Positions 1-6,656 are shown, numbered from the stretch's first letter. The stretch: DNA of 6,956 nt from JAXDLH01 sp034666705 (GCA_034666705.1 JAXDLH010000020.1:1-6956); one strand, 5' to 3'. The notes: generated by a model not told the origin, from the letters alone. Made by a program: numbers and translations.

Positions 1-54
1 CCACCAGGAGTGGCCGTTCGCCTGGGCGACCGGCCTCTCCGTATATCCGGCTCC

Positions 55-60
55 TATAAT
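55..60 (+). promoter_or_regulatory. -10 box of the tRNA-Glu promoter
   Basis: A perfect TATAAT hexamer ends 26 bp before the tRNA, which would put transcription start near position 67 and leave a leader of about 20 nt for RNase P to remove. No convincing -35 hexamer is seen 16-18 bp upstream, where the sequence is GC-rich. The placement supports a tRNA promoter, but the -35 side is unsupported. Confidence 0.5.
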
Positions 61-86
61 CATCCCGGTCCATACGCCCCGCCCAA

Positions 87-160
87 GCCCCCGTCGTCTA
101 GTGGCCCAGGACGCAGCCCTTTCAAGGCTGAGATCGCGGGTTCGAATCCCGCCGGGGGTA
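87..160 (+). tRNA. tRNA-Glu (anticodon TTC)
   Basis: Reads GAA/GAG glutamate codons in translation; in many bacteria Glu-tRNA also feeds tetrapyrrole synthesis. The full cloverleaf can be drawn. The acceptor stem pairs 87-93 (GCCCCCG) with 153-159 (CGGGGGT), with a G1-U72 wobble. The D stem is 96-98 with 110-112. The anticodon stem is 114-118 (CAGCC) with 126-130 (GGCTG), around the 7-nt loop CTTTCAA, giving anticodon TTC at 121-123. The variable loop is 131-135. The T stem is 136-140 with 148-152, around the loop TTCGAAT. The discriminator base is A160. The next bases are CCC, so the 3' CCA is not encoded and must be added by nucleotidyltransferase. No T-rich terminator is visible downstream. 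Confidence 0.96.
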
Positions 161-425
161 CCCCAATCGCGCTCGTACGCCGGGCCCAGGGGACGCCGCG
201 GTCATGTCACGGCGCGCGGACGTCGGTTCGGTCCGCGTGAGCACCGTCGGTTCCGAGCGCGTACTGCCGGGACGCATCTACTGGTCGCACGTTCCGAGTC
301 AAATCAGCACGATCACCGCGCGCTCCGAGAATTGGGATACACTCCGCCTTGACGGGATAGCCTGGACTCCTGCGGCTGCAGGTGCACTGGGCTGTTGGCC
401 GTGGCGATGGGTGAGCGTGACCAGC
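161..425. other. Intergenic stretch between tRNA-Glu and the solute-binding protein
   Basis: No gene is supported here; short open frames on both strands lack start signals or recognisable protein features. A promoter for the downstream lipoprotein gene should lie here. The best candidate pairs are weak: TTGGGA at 332-337 with GATAGC at 356-361, and TTGACG at 349-354 without a matching -10. No hairpin with a T-run follows the tRNA. Confidence 0.4.
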
Positions 426-430
426 GGAGG
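426..430 (+). promoter_or_regulatory. Ribosome binding site of the solute-binding protein gene
   Basis: GGAGG six bases before the ATG at 437. It decides the start in favour of 437 over an in-frame ATG at 395, which would place 14 polar residues in front of the signal peptide. The 17-base block 424-440 is almost repeated at the next gene (2213-2229). Confidence 0.8.
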
Positions 431-436
431 TGCTCG

Positions 437-2143
437 ATGCGGACCCGCTTGCTTGGATGTGGGTGGCTGCTGGTAGTCGGTTTCCTCGGATGTGCTCCCG
501 TCGCGCCACCGGCCAACGGCGGCCTCGCTGCCGCCCCGGCTGCCGTCGGTCCTCCGAAGGTCATCGTCGCGGGGGCGCTGGCGCCGCTCAAGGCGTTTGG
601 CGCGTGGACCATAAGCGGTGGCGGTGGGACCTTCGCCCTGCATGGCATCCACAGCAGCTCGCTCTTCACCCTCGATGCCCAGGGCAACCCGGCACCGCTC
701 CTGCTGAGCAAGCTCCCGGCGTTGGACGATGGCTCGATGGTCATTTTGCCCGACGGACGCATGCAAACGACGTGGACGCTCCGCCCCGGCATCAAATGGC
801 ACGATGGGTCCCCATTGACGTCGGCCGACCTCGCGTTCACGCTGCAGGTTTACCGCGACCCGGAGGTCGGGCTCGCGCCCTCCGAGCCGGTGAACAACAT
901 CGAGCGGATCGATGCGCCGGAGCCGACCGTCGCCATTGTGACGTGGAAAGCGCCGTACTACCAGCCCTACCATGTCAGTCTGCGTGAGTTCTGGCCACTC
1001 CCGGAGCACATCCTGGCGTCGTCCCTAGCGGGAGACAAGCAGGGTTTCGCCAACCTTCCATATTGGACGACGGAGTATGTGAACAGCGGGCCGTTTCGGT
1101 TAGTGGACTACGGGCTAGGCCAGGACCTGGTATTCGAGCGGTTTGCCGATTATTTCCTGGGGACTCCCAAGGTTGCCAGGATCGTGATCCGCGTGCTCGG
1201 CGACCCCGCCACCTTGTATGCGAATCTCAAGGCCAAGGCGCTCGACCTCGGTTCGTACAACACTTTGCCGGCGGACGCCGCCGTGGCGCTGGCGGCCGAA
1301 TGGAAACAATCGGGTGAAGGCACGGTGGCATTTGCCCCGGGCTCGATGACGTTCTTTTCGGCCCAGTTTGACCCGCAATGGGCTTCCCCACTCGAGATCG
1401 CGGACGTCCGCGTCCGTCAGGGCCTCTTCACCGGGGTGGATCGTGAGGCGCTCCGGGAGGCGATGCTGCCCGGTGTGGCGGACACCGCCGCGAGTTCGTA
1501 CCTACCGAGTTCGGATCCGAGGACCCCAGACGTCGGGTCGCCCTTGAGCAGATATGTCTACGATCCGACGCGGGCGGCGCAGTTGTTGGCCGCGGCGGGC
1601 TGGCGGCGGGCCGAGGATGGACGAATGCTCGGCCTGGACGGCAGGCAGGTGGACCTGAACCTTCACATCCAGCAAGGCGACAAGGCCGGGGCGATCTTCG
1701 CCCAGTACTGGCGCAATCTGGGCATCGCGGTGGACGAGGTGCAGGTTCCGCCGGAGCTGGCGACCAATGGTGAGTACAACGCGACGTTTCCTTCATTTGA
1801 CGGCTCTTCGAGCAACAGCCGTGAAGGATTCTTCATGCGGTTGCTCTCGTCACGACGTCCGACACCGCAAAATCGATTCGCGGGTGACAACCGCGGACAC
1901 TTCAGCAACCCACAACTCGACGAGGCCTTTGGGGCGCTCACGAGAACCCCTAGTGCAGAGCAGCAGCTTCCCGTGCTGCGGCAACTCGGGGAGATACTGG
2001 CGACCGAATTGCCGGTGCTCCCGGGTTATTTCACGGTGAGCACCGCCGCGGTGCGTGGGGGCGTGCATGCCCTGGATGACTTCCAGGGTGACAGCTTTGG
2101 CGCCTCGATGTCCCGGAACGCCTACCAGTGGGATCGCGATTGA
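437..2143 (+). CDS. ABC transporter substrate-binding lipoprotein, family 5 (oligopeptide/dipeptide/nickel type)
   Basis: A 568-residue extracytoplasmic solute-binding protein of the SBP_bac_5 (OppA/DppA/NikA) class, which captures peptides, nickel chelates or other small ligands for an ABC importer. Residues 1-18 form a lipoprotein signal peptide (Arg at 2 and 4, hydrophobic core 9-18) with a slightly unusual lipobox F-L-G-C19. An Ala/Pro linker follows. Family hallmarks are the segment around 115-142 (LRPGIKWHDGSPLTSADLAF, then a YRDP turn), the NSGPFRL block near 216-222, and the late YDPTRAAQLLAAAGW block near 374-389. Length is normal for the family. No permease or ATPase gene is adjacent, so the partner transporter is encoded elsewhere or the protein works as an orphan receptor. 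The substrate cannot be predicted. A reductase-fold gene follows 82 bp downstream on the same strand and may be co-transcribed. Confidence 0.93.
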   Translation: MRTRLLGCGWLLVVGFLGCAPVAPPANGGLAAAPAAVGPPKVIVAGALAPLKAFGAWTISGGGGTFALHGIHSSSLFTLDAQGNPAPLLLSKLPALDDGSMVILPDGRMQTTWTLRPGIKWHDGSPLTSADLAFTLQVYRDPEVGLAPSEPVNNIERIDAPEPTVAIVTWKAPYYQPYHVSLREFWPLPEHILASSLAGDKQGFANLPYWTTEYVNSGPFRLVDYGLGQDLVFERFADYFLGTPKVARIVIRVLGDPATLYANLKAKALDLGSYNTLPADAAVALAAEWKQSGEGTVAFAPGSMTFFSAQFDPQWASPLEIADVRVRQGLFTGVDREALREAMLPGVADTAASSYLPSSDPRTPDVGSPLSRYVYDPTRAAQLLAAAGWRRAEDGRMLGLDGRQVDLNLHIQQGDKAGAIFAQYWRNLGIAVDEVQVPPELATNGEYNATFPSFDGSSSNSREGFFMRLLSSRRPTPQNRFAGDNRGHFSNPQLDEAFGALTRTPSAEQQLPVLRQLGEILATELPVLPGYFTVSTAAVRGGVHALDDFQGDSFGASMSRNAYQWDRD

Positions 2144-2150
2144 CGGATCG

Positions 2151-2200
2151 GTCGCAGTGGCTGCCCTCAGCCCGTCGAGGGCTGACGCAGGCCCCGCGAC
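2151..2200 (+). repeat. Long imperfect hairpin between the solute-binding protein and SDR genes
   Basis: Nested inverted repeats share one centre. GTCGC 2151-2155 pairs with GCGAC 2196-2200, CTGC 2161-2164 with GCAG 2187-2190, and TCAGCCC 2167-2173 with GGGCTGA 2179-2185 around the loop GTCGA. That is 16 Watson-Crick pairs in three helices separated by internal loops. No T-run follows, so it is not a typical intrinsic terminator. It could be an mRNA stability or processing hairpin, an attenuator between the two genes, or a copy of a dispersed repeat. Confidence 0.55.
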
Positions 2201-2214
2201 GTCAGGAACGGGGC

Positions 2215-2219
2215 GGAGG
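2215..2219 (+). promoter_or_regulatory. Ribosome binding site of the SDR-fold gene
   Basis: GGAGG six bases before the ATG at 2226. It decides the start: the reading frame is open back to 2055, inside the preceding gene, but only the ATG at 2226 has this signal and gives a protein of standard SDR length. Confidence 0.8.
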
Positions 2220-2225
2220 TATTCG

Positions 2226-3017
2226 ATGCAGGCAAAGGAGCTGAGCAGCGACGGGGACAGCCCACGGCTGCAGGGCAAAGTTGCGCTCGTATCTGACATC
2301 GGCTCGGCGCACGGGGTTGCCATGGTCCGGCGCTTCGTCAAGGCGGGGGCGCTGGTCGCTGCGTGCCCGGCCGGGGGCGAACACCGGACTGGCCCGGCGG
2401 CGGCGCTCACGGAGGTCCCGCCCGAGGTCGTTCTCCTGGAGGGGGACGTGTGCGCGCCGGGGGTGGCACAGCGCATCGTCGATGCGGTAGCCGACCGGTT
2501 CGGTCGGCTCGACATCCTCGTCAACCACGGAGCCGGTGGGCGCTTTCTCGGCACGATCCTCGACGTATCGCGCGAAGATTTCGATGCAGCGATTACCGGC
2601 GACGTCTGGAGCGTGATTGCGCTTTCCGCGGCCGCCATCCCGCTGATGACGCGCAGTGGAGGTGGCTCCATCATCAACATCACGACGATCGGGCGCCGCG
2701 GTTTGGATGGGCGTCCGCTGCGCGCCACTGGCGGTGGGGCATTGAGCGCGCTTACCGTCTCCATGGCGCTCGATCACGGGGCCGCCGGCATACGCGTGAA
2801 TGCGTTGGTGCTGGGTCCTACCCAGGCGGTCGAACCGCCCACCGACCCAGAGGAGCTCCGCGCGCTGATGTCCCAGTTCGGTGGGCGAACGGCGTTGGGC
2901 ACCATGCACACCGCCGAAGACGTCGCGGCCGCGGCGCTCTTCCTTGCCTCCGATGAAGCTCGGCGGATCACGGGTGCCCGGCTGACCCTCGATGCCGGCC
3001 GATCGCTCAGCTTCTAG
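2226..3017 (+). CDS. SDR-family (Rossmann-fold) protein lacking the catalytic tetrad; probable pseudoenzyme
   Basis: A 263-residue protein with the layout of a classical short-chain dehydrogenase/reductase (FabG-like). The beta1 strand GKVALV is at 17-22, the DILVN strand at 96-100, GGSIINI at 146-152, GIRVNAL at 188-194, and a C-terminal ALFLASDEARRITGARLTLD block at 237-256. The functional residues are changed. The TGxxxGxG cofactor loop reads SDIGSAHG (23-30), so only the last Gly remains. The NNAG motif reads NHGAG (100-104). The tetrad Asn is Asp126, the Ser position holds Thr (153/154), Tyr is Arg166 and Lys is Gly170. The late PG motif is LG (196-197). The reading frame is intact with normal codon use, so it looks maintained rather than decayed. 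NAD(P)H oxidoreduction is therefore unlikely. A structural, ligand-sensing or regulatory role is inference. It may be co-expressed with the upstream solute-binding lipoprotein. Confidence 0.85.
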   Translation: MQAKELSSDGDSPRLQGKVALVSDIGSAHGVAMVRRFVKAGALVAACPAGGEHRTGPAAALTEVPPEVVLLEGDVCAPGVAQRIVDAVADRFGRLDILVNHGAGGRFLGTILDVSREDFDAAITGDVWSVIALSAAAIPLMTRSGGGSIINITTIGRRGLDGRPLRATGGGALSALTVSMALDHGAAGIRVNALVLGPTQAVEPPTDPEELRALMSQFGGRTALGTMHTAEDVAAAALFLASDEARRITGARLTLDAGRSLSF

Positions 3018-3027
3018 AGGCAACCCC

Positions 3028-4842
3028 TCACGCCACGGCACGGCCGCCGGTTCGTTTGGGTCCGCGGCCTTTGCGAGTCGGAGACTCACTTGGCGGGCGA
3101 GCGACCGTGGCTTGTGGCGACCGCCCCCGGATGGTGGTGGCGTTGAGGGCGGCTTGCACCTTCGTCGCGAGTGCCTCTGGCACCTGCACGAATGAGAATG
3201 AGTCAAACAGATCAATGTCGCCGATGACATCGCCGGAGAGGCCGGCTTCGTTGGCGATTGCACCGACCAGGTCAGATGGGCGTATCCCGTCCCGCTTGCC
3301 CACTCGCAGGAAGAGTTGGACCGTGTGGCTGCCAGCGTCCTGGCGCCGCGATGCTGCGCGACTGGGCCGGACTGCGGGCTCAGGGGTCGGTGGTGCCTCG
3401 CGTGCCGCCGGCTCGGGGCGCTCCGCCGCGCGGTTCTCTGCTTCGCGTTGTGGTGTGGGCGCGCGGCGCGCCGCCCCTCCTTGACGCTTCGAGTCTGTGG
3501 ATGCTCCATCCTGCACGGCGATCTTCAGAGCGGCCGCGGCCACCTCCATGATGTCCCGGGACTCGGCCAGGTCCTCGACGAGCGCGATAAACGGATCGAG
3601 CTCACCTGCATCAAGGACGGTGAGCAGCCGCTCTCGAAAGAGCGCGCGGCGGCGCGCGGCCACGTCACCTGGGGTCGGTAACTTGAGCGGTTGCAGGCGC
3701 CGGTGAATGCCGCGCTCAATGAGGGTCAGTTGGCGCCGCTCCCGCGGCGTAATCAGCGTTACGGCCTCACCGGACTGCCCCGCCCGTCCCGTGCGCCCGA
3801 TTCGGTGCACGTACGACTCGGCATCGGCCGGAACGTCATAGTTGATGACGTGGCTCACGTCCGGTATGTCCAGTCCGCGCGCGGCCACGTCGGTGCCAAC
3901 CAGGAGTTGGATATGGCCCGTGCGAAACCGCCCGAGCACCCGCTCACGCTGTACCTGGGTAACGTCCCCATGGATCGCCTGGGCCAGGTAGCCGAGTCCG
4001 CTCAGTTGCTCCGCCACCGCGTCTGCTTGGAGCCTCGTCGCGACAAAGACGATGGCGGATTCTGGCTGCTCGAGATCGAGGATCCGGGCAAGCGCCTCCG
4101 GCTTCGCGCTGTAGGGTACCTCGTAATACACCTGCCGAACGCGCGGCGCCACCGCCTGCTGCGTGGCCACGCGGACGTGCGCCGGATCATGGAGGTGCTG
4201 CTGGGCGAGGCGCACCACCCGGGGCGGCAGCGTGGCCGAGAAGAGCGCGGTTTGATGCGGGGCAGGCAGGGCGGCCAGGATCGCCTGGATGTCGTCGATG
4301 AAGCCCATGTTCAACATCTCGTCGGCCTCGTCGAGCACGACGGTCCGGACCGTCTCGAGCTGCAACGTCTTGCGCGTCAGGTGGTCCAGCAGCCGTCCTG
4401 GGGTGCCCACGATTACCTGCACGCCTTTGGCGAGCGCTCGGAATTGGCGCTCGTACGGCTGACCGCCGTAGATCGGCATCGCTACGAGGTCCCGAAACTG
4501 GCCAAGGGTGTGGAGCGCCTCGGCAATCTGGATCGCCAGCTCCCTGGTCGGCACGAGAACCAGGGCCTGTGCGCGCGATTCGGACTCGTCGATCTGCTCG
4601 ACGATCGGGAAGCCGTACGCTGCGGTCTTGCCCGTCCCGGTGGGTGCCTCGGCGACGACATCCCGCCCGGCGAGGAGGAGCGGAATGGTCTGCTCCTGGA
4701 TCGCCGTAGGCTCGGCATAGCCAAGCGTGGCAACCGCCCGCAGGGAAGCTGGGCCAAGCCCGAGCGCTGCAAACGGCCCCGCTGCATCGGTATCTGGATG
4801 AACCGTGTCGTCGATCAGGGTTTCGGGCGTCGTATCGTCCAT
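3028..4842 (-). CDS. DEAD-box ATP-dependent RNA helicase with C-terminal DbpA-type RNA-binding domain
   Basis: A 604-residue cytoplasmic RNA helicase of the DeaD/CsdA-DbpA group, which remodels structured RNA in ribosome assembly, mRNA decay or cold adaptation. All family motifs are present: Q motif GYAEPTAIQ (41-49), Walker A APTGTGKT (66-73), PTRELA (98-103), TPGR (147-150), DEAD (171-174), SAT (202-204), GTDVAARGLDIP (316-327) and HRIGRTGRAG (346-355). A helical region follows, then an Ala/Pro/Arg/Glu-rich linker (about 445-505). A DbpA RNA-binding domain comes next (about 506-571: VQLFLRVGKRDGIRPSDLVG, then IGDIDLFDSFSFV), ending in a basic tail. The start is set at 4842 because AAGGA at 4848-4852 lies five bases before it. 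The in-frame ATG at 4848 would overlap that site and adds only Met-Gly. Its stop codon is 10 bp from that of the converging SDR gene. Confidence 0.96.
   Translation of the reverse strand: MDDTTPETLIDDTVHPDTDAAGPFAALGLGPASLRAVATLGYAEPTAIQEQTIPLLLAGRDVVAEAPTGTGKTAAYGFPIVEQIDESESRAQALVLVPTRELAIQIAEALHTLGQFRDLVAMPIYGGQPYERQFRALAKGVQVIVGTPGRLLDHLTRKTLQLETVRTVVLDEADEMLNMGFIDDIQAILAALPAPHQTALFSATLPPRVVRLAQQHLHDPAHVRVATQQAVAPRVRQVYYEVPYSAKPEALARILDLEQPESAIVFVATRLQADAVAEQLSGLGYLAQAIHGDVTQVQRERVLGRFRTGHIQLLVGTDVAARGLDIPDVSHVINYDVPADAESYVHRIGRTGRAGQSGEAVTLITPRERRQLTLIERGIHRRLQPLKLPTPGDVAARRRALFRERLLTVLDAGELDPFIALVEDLAESRDIMEVAAAALKIAVQDGASTDSKRQGGAARRAPTPQREAENRAAERPEPAAREAPPTPEPAVRPSRAASRRQDAGSHTVQLFLRVGKRDGIRPSDLVGAIANEAGLSGDVIGDIDLFDSFSFVQVPEALATKVQAALNATTIRGRSPQATVARPPSESPTRKGRGPKRTGGRAVA
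3042..3072 (+). terminator. Possible terminator hairpin for the SDR transcript
   Basis: GGCCGC 3042-3047 pairs with GCGGCC 3064-3069, and the stem extends by GG 3049-3050 with CC 3062-3063 past one bulged C. The loop is 11 nt and TTT follows on the + strand. It lies 25 bp past the SDR stop codon, inside the 3' end of the converging helicase gene, where the codons also serve its basic tail. The T-run is short, so termination strength is doubtful. Confidence 0.3.
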
Positions 4843-4898
4843 TCCCATCCTTTCTGGTTTGCCCTCAAGCCGTTGATCGACGCCTGGAGCCTACCTGC

Positions 4899-4904
4899 AT
4901 TCTA
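4899..4904 (-). promoter_or_regulatory. Possible -10 box for the helicase gene
   Basis: TAGAAT on the minus strand, a five-of-six match to TATAAT, about 57 bp upstream of the chosen start. No recognisable -35 hexamer sits at the right spacing. It lies in the 194-bp gap after the iron permease gene, which contains no strong terminator-like hairpin, so read-through from the permease is also possible. Confidence 0.3.
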
Positions 4905-5036
4905 GCGATCCGGTGCCGAAAGAGCCGCGGAAATCGGTTGGAGTGGCTTGCGATGGTGCTGACGCGCTGCGCAGTTGGGCGCACGGAACGAATCCTACGC
5001 GAGGCGAAGGATGACGATTTGGCGCTCGACGCGTTT

Positions 5037-6581
5037 CTAGGCGTGACTTGCCGTGGCCGGCTGGCTCCCGATCGGCGGGCGCACGCGTGGCCAGAGGATC
5101 ACGCCAATGGCGACGAGAAGGAGTGCGAGCTGCGGCAAAGTTGTCTCCCACGTTGGATAGAGGCCGATCAAGTCCACCGACGGGATCGGGGCGGGGGTGG
5201 CGCGCAACCCGCCGGCAACCTGCAACGAGTGGATTCCCGTGCCGATGAATTTGAACGCCAGATAGTAGAGGAGTAAGCTGGAGATCATGAAGAAGGGCCG
5301 TAGCGGAATCTGCACGCCGAGCATGAGGATGAGCACGGCAACGATCGCCAGGCCGCCGGCGCCAAGGCCGAGACCGATCGCGAGGTCGTGGGGCGCAATC
5401 GATGGGGCGATGCCGAGGTAGAAGAGGGCGGTTTCCGCTCCCTCGCGGAACACGGCGAGGAAGCTAATCGTAGCGAGGGAGGCGAGGCTGCCACCGGTCA
5501 GTGCGGCACTCGTCTTCTCACGCACGTACCGCTGCCACGCCCCAATATTCGCCTTGGAGTGCAGCCAGTAGCTGACATAAAGCAGCATGCCCGCGGCCAC
5601 GAGCCCCGTGACGCCTTCGACGAGCTCGCGATTCGCACCCGCAGTCGCGGCTGAGAATGCCCGTTGGAACGCAAACGCGCCCACCATGCTGACCAGGACC
5701 CCAGCGCCCGCCCCTCCCCAAATCCACACCTGCTTATCGTTATGGCCGGACTTGGCCAGGAAGGCAACGAGTGCGGCGACCACGAGCAGCGCCTCGAGAC
5801 CCTCACGAAGGAGGATGATCGCTGCGTCGGCGATCCCGTAATGGGCTGGCTGCTCGACGAATGGGGTCAGATCGTCGTGCATCTGCTTGAGGACGGCCGC
5901 CGCCTCGGCGGTCCGGGGTGGCTTGGCCTGGAGCATCGCCGCGGCCTGGGTCATGTTGTCCTCGGTGACGCGATAGATCTCCGCGCTGCGCGTCTTAATG
6001 GCTCCTTCGATGCTGAGCCAATCCGTCTGGAAATCGTGGAGCGCTCCCTGGGCGGTGACAGCATCGCCCTGCTCGGCCGCCGCGAGGGCCTTGTCGAGCA
6101 TTGCCATCGCGGTTGGGAGATCCACCGTGGGGGCGGCCGAAGTGGGTGAGCCCTGGGCAATGGTGCCGCGCGCGAATGGCGCTAGCTCGACCCGAAGATC
6201 GACGAGGCCATTGCGAACCGCCGCAGCATCAGGCGGCTCGGGCTTGAGTGCATCGGCAACGCGGACCATGGCGGCTTCAATGCGCGCATAACCATCCCGC
6301 GAGGCGTCGCGGAAGCCGTCTTCGACGTCTAGCCAGGATTCCTGGAACGTGCGAAACGTGGTCCGCGCTTGTGCCCAATTGCCGGACGCGACAAGCTGAT
6401 CGACCTGCTGCACCGCATTGTCGAGACGCGTCGCGTCCGATGCAACCTGCGATTGGCCGGCGGGTGCAGCTATAGAAGCCGCGGAGACAGGCGGCACACC
6501 GCCCCCCACGATCACGAGCCACGCCACCAAACTCAAGAGTGCCAAAGCGAGCCGCGATCGTGTCGGGCGTGCCTGCCCCAT
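5037..6581 (-). CDS. FTR1/EfeU-family iron permease with duplicated extracytoplasmic domain
   Basis: A 514-residue inner-membrane iron permease of the oxidase-dependent Fe2+ transporter family (yeast Ftr1p, bacterial EfeU). A signal peptide occupies about 1-34 (cleavage near PPVSA-AS). Two related helical units follow, about 49-137 and 156-241, each with a matching core: FQESWLDVE (79-87) and FQTDWLSIE (184-192), each followed by a Tyr and a Glu (Y98/E102 and Y203/E207). The permease domain runs from about 249 to the end with seven predicted membrane segments. It carries both iron-binding signatures: REGLE (259-263) in the first segment and REGAE (379-383) in the fourth. The start at 6581 is chosen over ATGs up to 6659. 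GGAGG at 6591-6595 sits nine bases upstream, the signal peptide begins here, and the longer version would translate a direct-repeat array. The gene is divergent from a lipoprotein gene that may be its partner. Confidence 0.94.
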   Translation of the reverse strand: MGQARPTRSRLALALLSLVAWLVIVGGGVPPVSAASIAAPAGQSQVASDATRLDNAVQQVDQLVASGNWAQARTTFRTFQESWLDVEDGFRDASRDGYARIEAAMVRVADALKPEPPDAAAVRNGLVDLRVELAPFARGTIAQGSPTSAAPTVDLPTAMAMLDKALAAAEQGDAVTAQGALHDFQTDWLSIEGAIKTRSAEIYRVTEDNMTQAAAMLQAKPPRTAEAAAVLKQMHDDLTPFVEQPAHYGIADAAIILLREGLEALLVVAALVAFLAKSGHNDKQVWIWGGAGAGVLVSMVGAFAFQRAFSAATAGANRELVEGVTGLVAAGMLLYVSYWLHSKANIGAWQRYVREKTSAALTGGSLASLATISFLAVFREGAETALFYLGIAPSIAPHDLAIGLGLGAGGLAIVAVLILMLGVQIPLRPFFMISSLLLYYLAFKFIGTGIHSLQVAGGLRATPAPIPSVDLIGLYPTWETTLPQLALLLVAIGVILWPRVRPPIGSQPATASHA

Positions 6582-6590
6582 TCCGGTCAT

Positions 6591-6595
6591 CCTCC
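6591..6595 (-). promoter_or_regulatory. Ribosome binding site of the iron permease gene
   Basis: GGAGG on the minus strand, nine bases before the ATG at 6581 and directly abutting the ATG at 6588-6590, which is too close to use it. It selects the start that gives a standard signal peptide. Confidence 0.65.
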
Positions 6596-6597
6596 GC

Positions 6598-6641
6598 ATT
6601 GAAGATCGCGCAAGATCGTGCAAGATTGAAGATCGCGCAAG
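6598..6641 (-). repeat. 17-10-17 bp direct-repeat array in the iron permease leader
   Basis: On the minus strand CTTGCGCGATCTTCAAT occurs exactly twice (6625-6641 and 6598-6614), separated by a shortened copy CTTGCACGAT (6615-6624). The core CTTGCRCGAT is thus present three times in 44 bp, spaced 17 and 10 bp. It lies just upstream of the ribosome binding site. It could be a cooperative protein-binding array, a target for RNA pairing, or a slippage-derived repeat. It has no internal dyad, so it does not form a hairpin. Confidence 0.8.
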
Positions 6642-6642
6642 T

Positions 6643-6656
6643 TTAGCATACGTTGA
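6643..6656. promoter_or_regulatory. Degenerate second operator-like site
   Basis: TTAGC-ATAC-GTTGA matches the better palindrome at 6666-6679 at 10 of 14 positions, including the first seven bases, and lies exactly 23 bp upstream of it. It overlaps the TTGACA hexamer of the rightward promoter. Read with its neighbour it suggests paired binding of a dimeric regulator; alone it would be weak. Confidence 0.35.

Noticed and set aside
103..194. Similar GGCCCAGG..ACGC words in the tRNA D arm and 80 bp downstream, as a possible integration-site duplication
   Set aside because: Integration duplications normally copy the 3' end of a tRNA. This match is about 12 bases with a two-base gap in GC-rich DNA, and there is no integrase.
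299..1009. A 236-codon open frame on the minus strand
   Set aside because: It is antisense to the signal peptide and first domain of the solute-binding protein; Arg-rich, no RBS-linked start or family match.
1850..2764. A 304-codon open frame on the minus strand
   Set aside because: It is antisense to the end of the solute-binding protein and the start of the SDR gene, both supported by motifs and RBSs; no features of its own.
2202..3509. A 435-codon open frame on the minus strand
   Set aside because: It spans the SDR gene and the end of the helicase gene in a different frame; the protein is Arg/Pro/Ser-rich low-complexity sequence with no recognisable domain.
3691..4905. A 404-codon open frame on the + strand
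   Set aside because: It is antisense to the DEAD-box helicase, whose complete motif set proves the minus-strand frame. The + frame has Arg/Gly/His-rich sequence with no family features, as expected in GC-rich DNA.
4938..5276. A + strand open frame of 112 codons in and past the gap between helicase and permease
   Set aside because: Most of it is antisense to the permease C-terminus and its sequence has no recognisable feature.
6598..6641. Repeat array read as a CRISPR array
   Set aside because: Repeats are only 17 bp and the interval between them is a shortened repeat copy, not a unique spacer; no cas gene is near.
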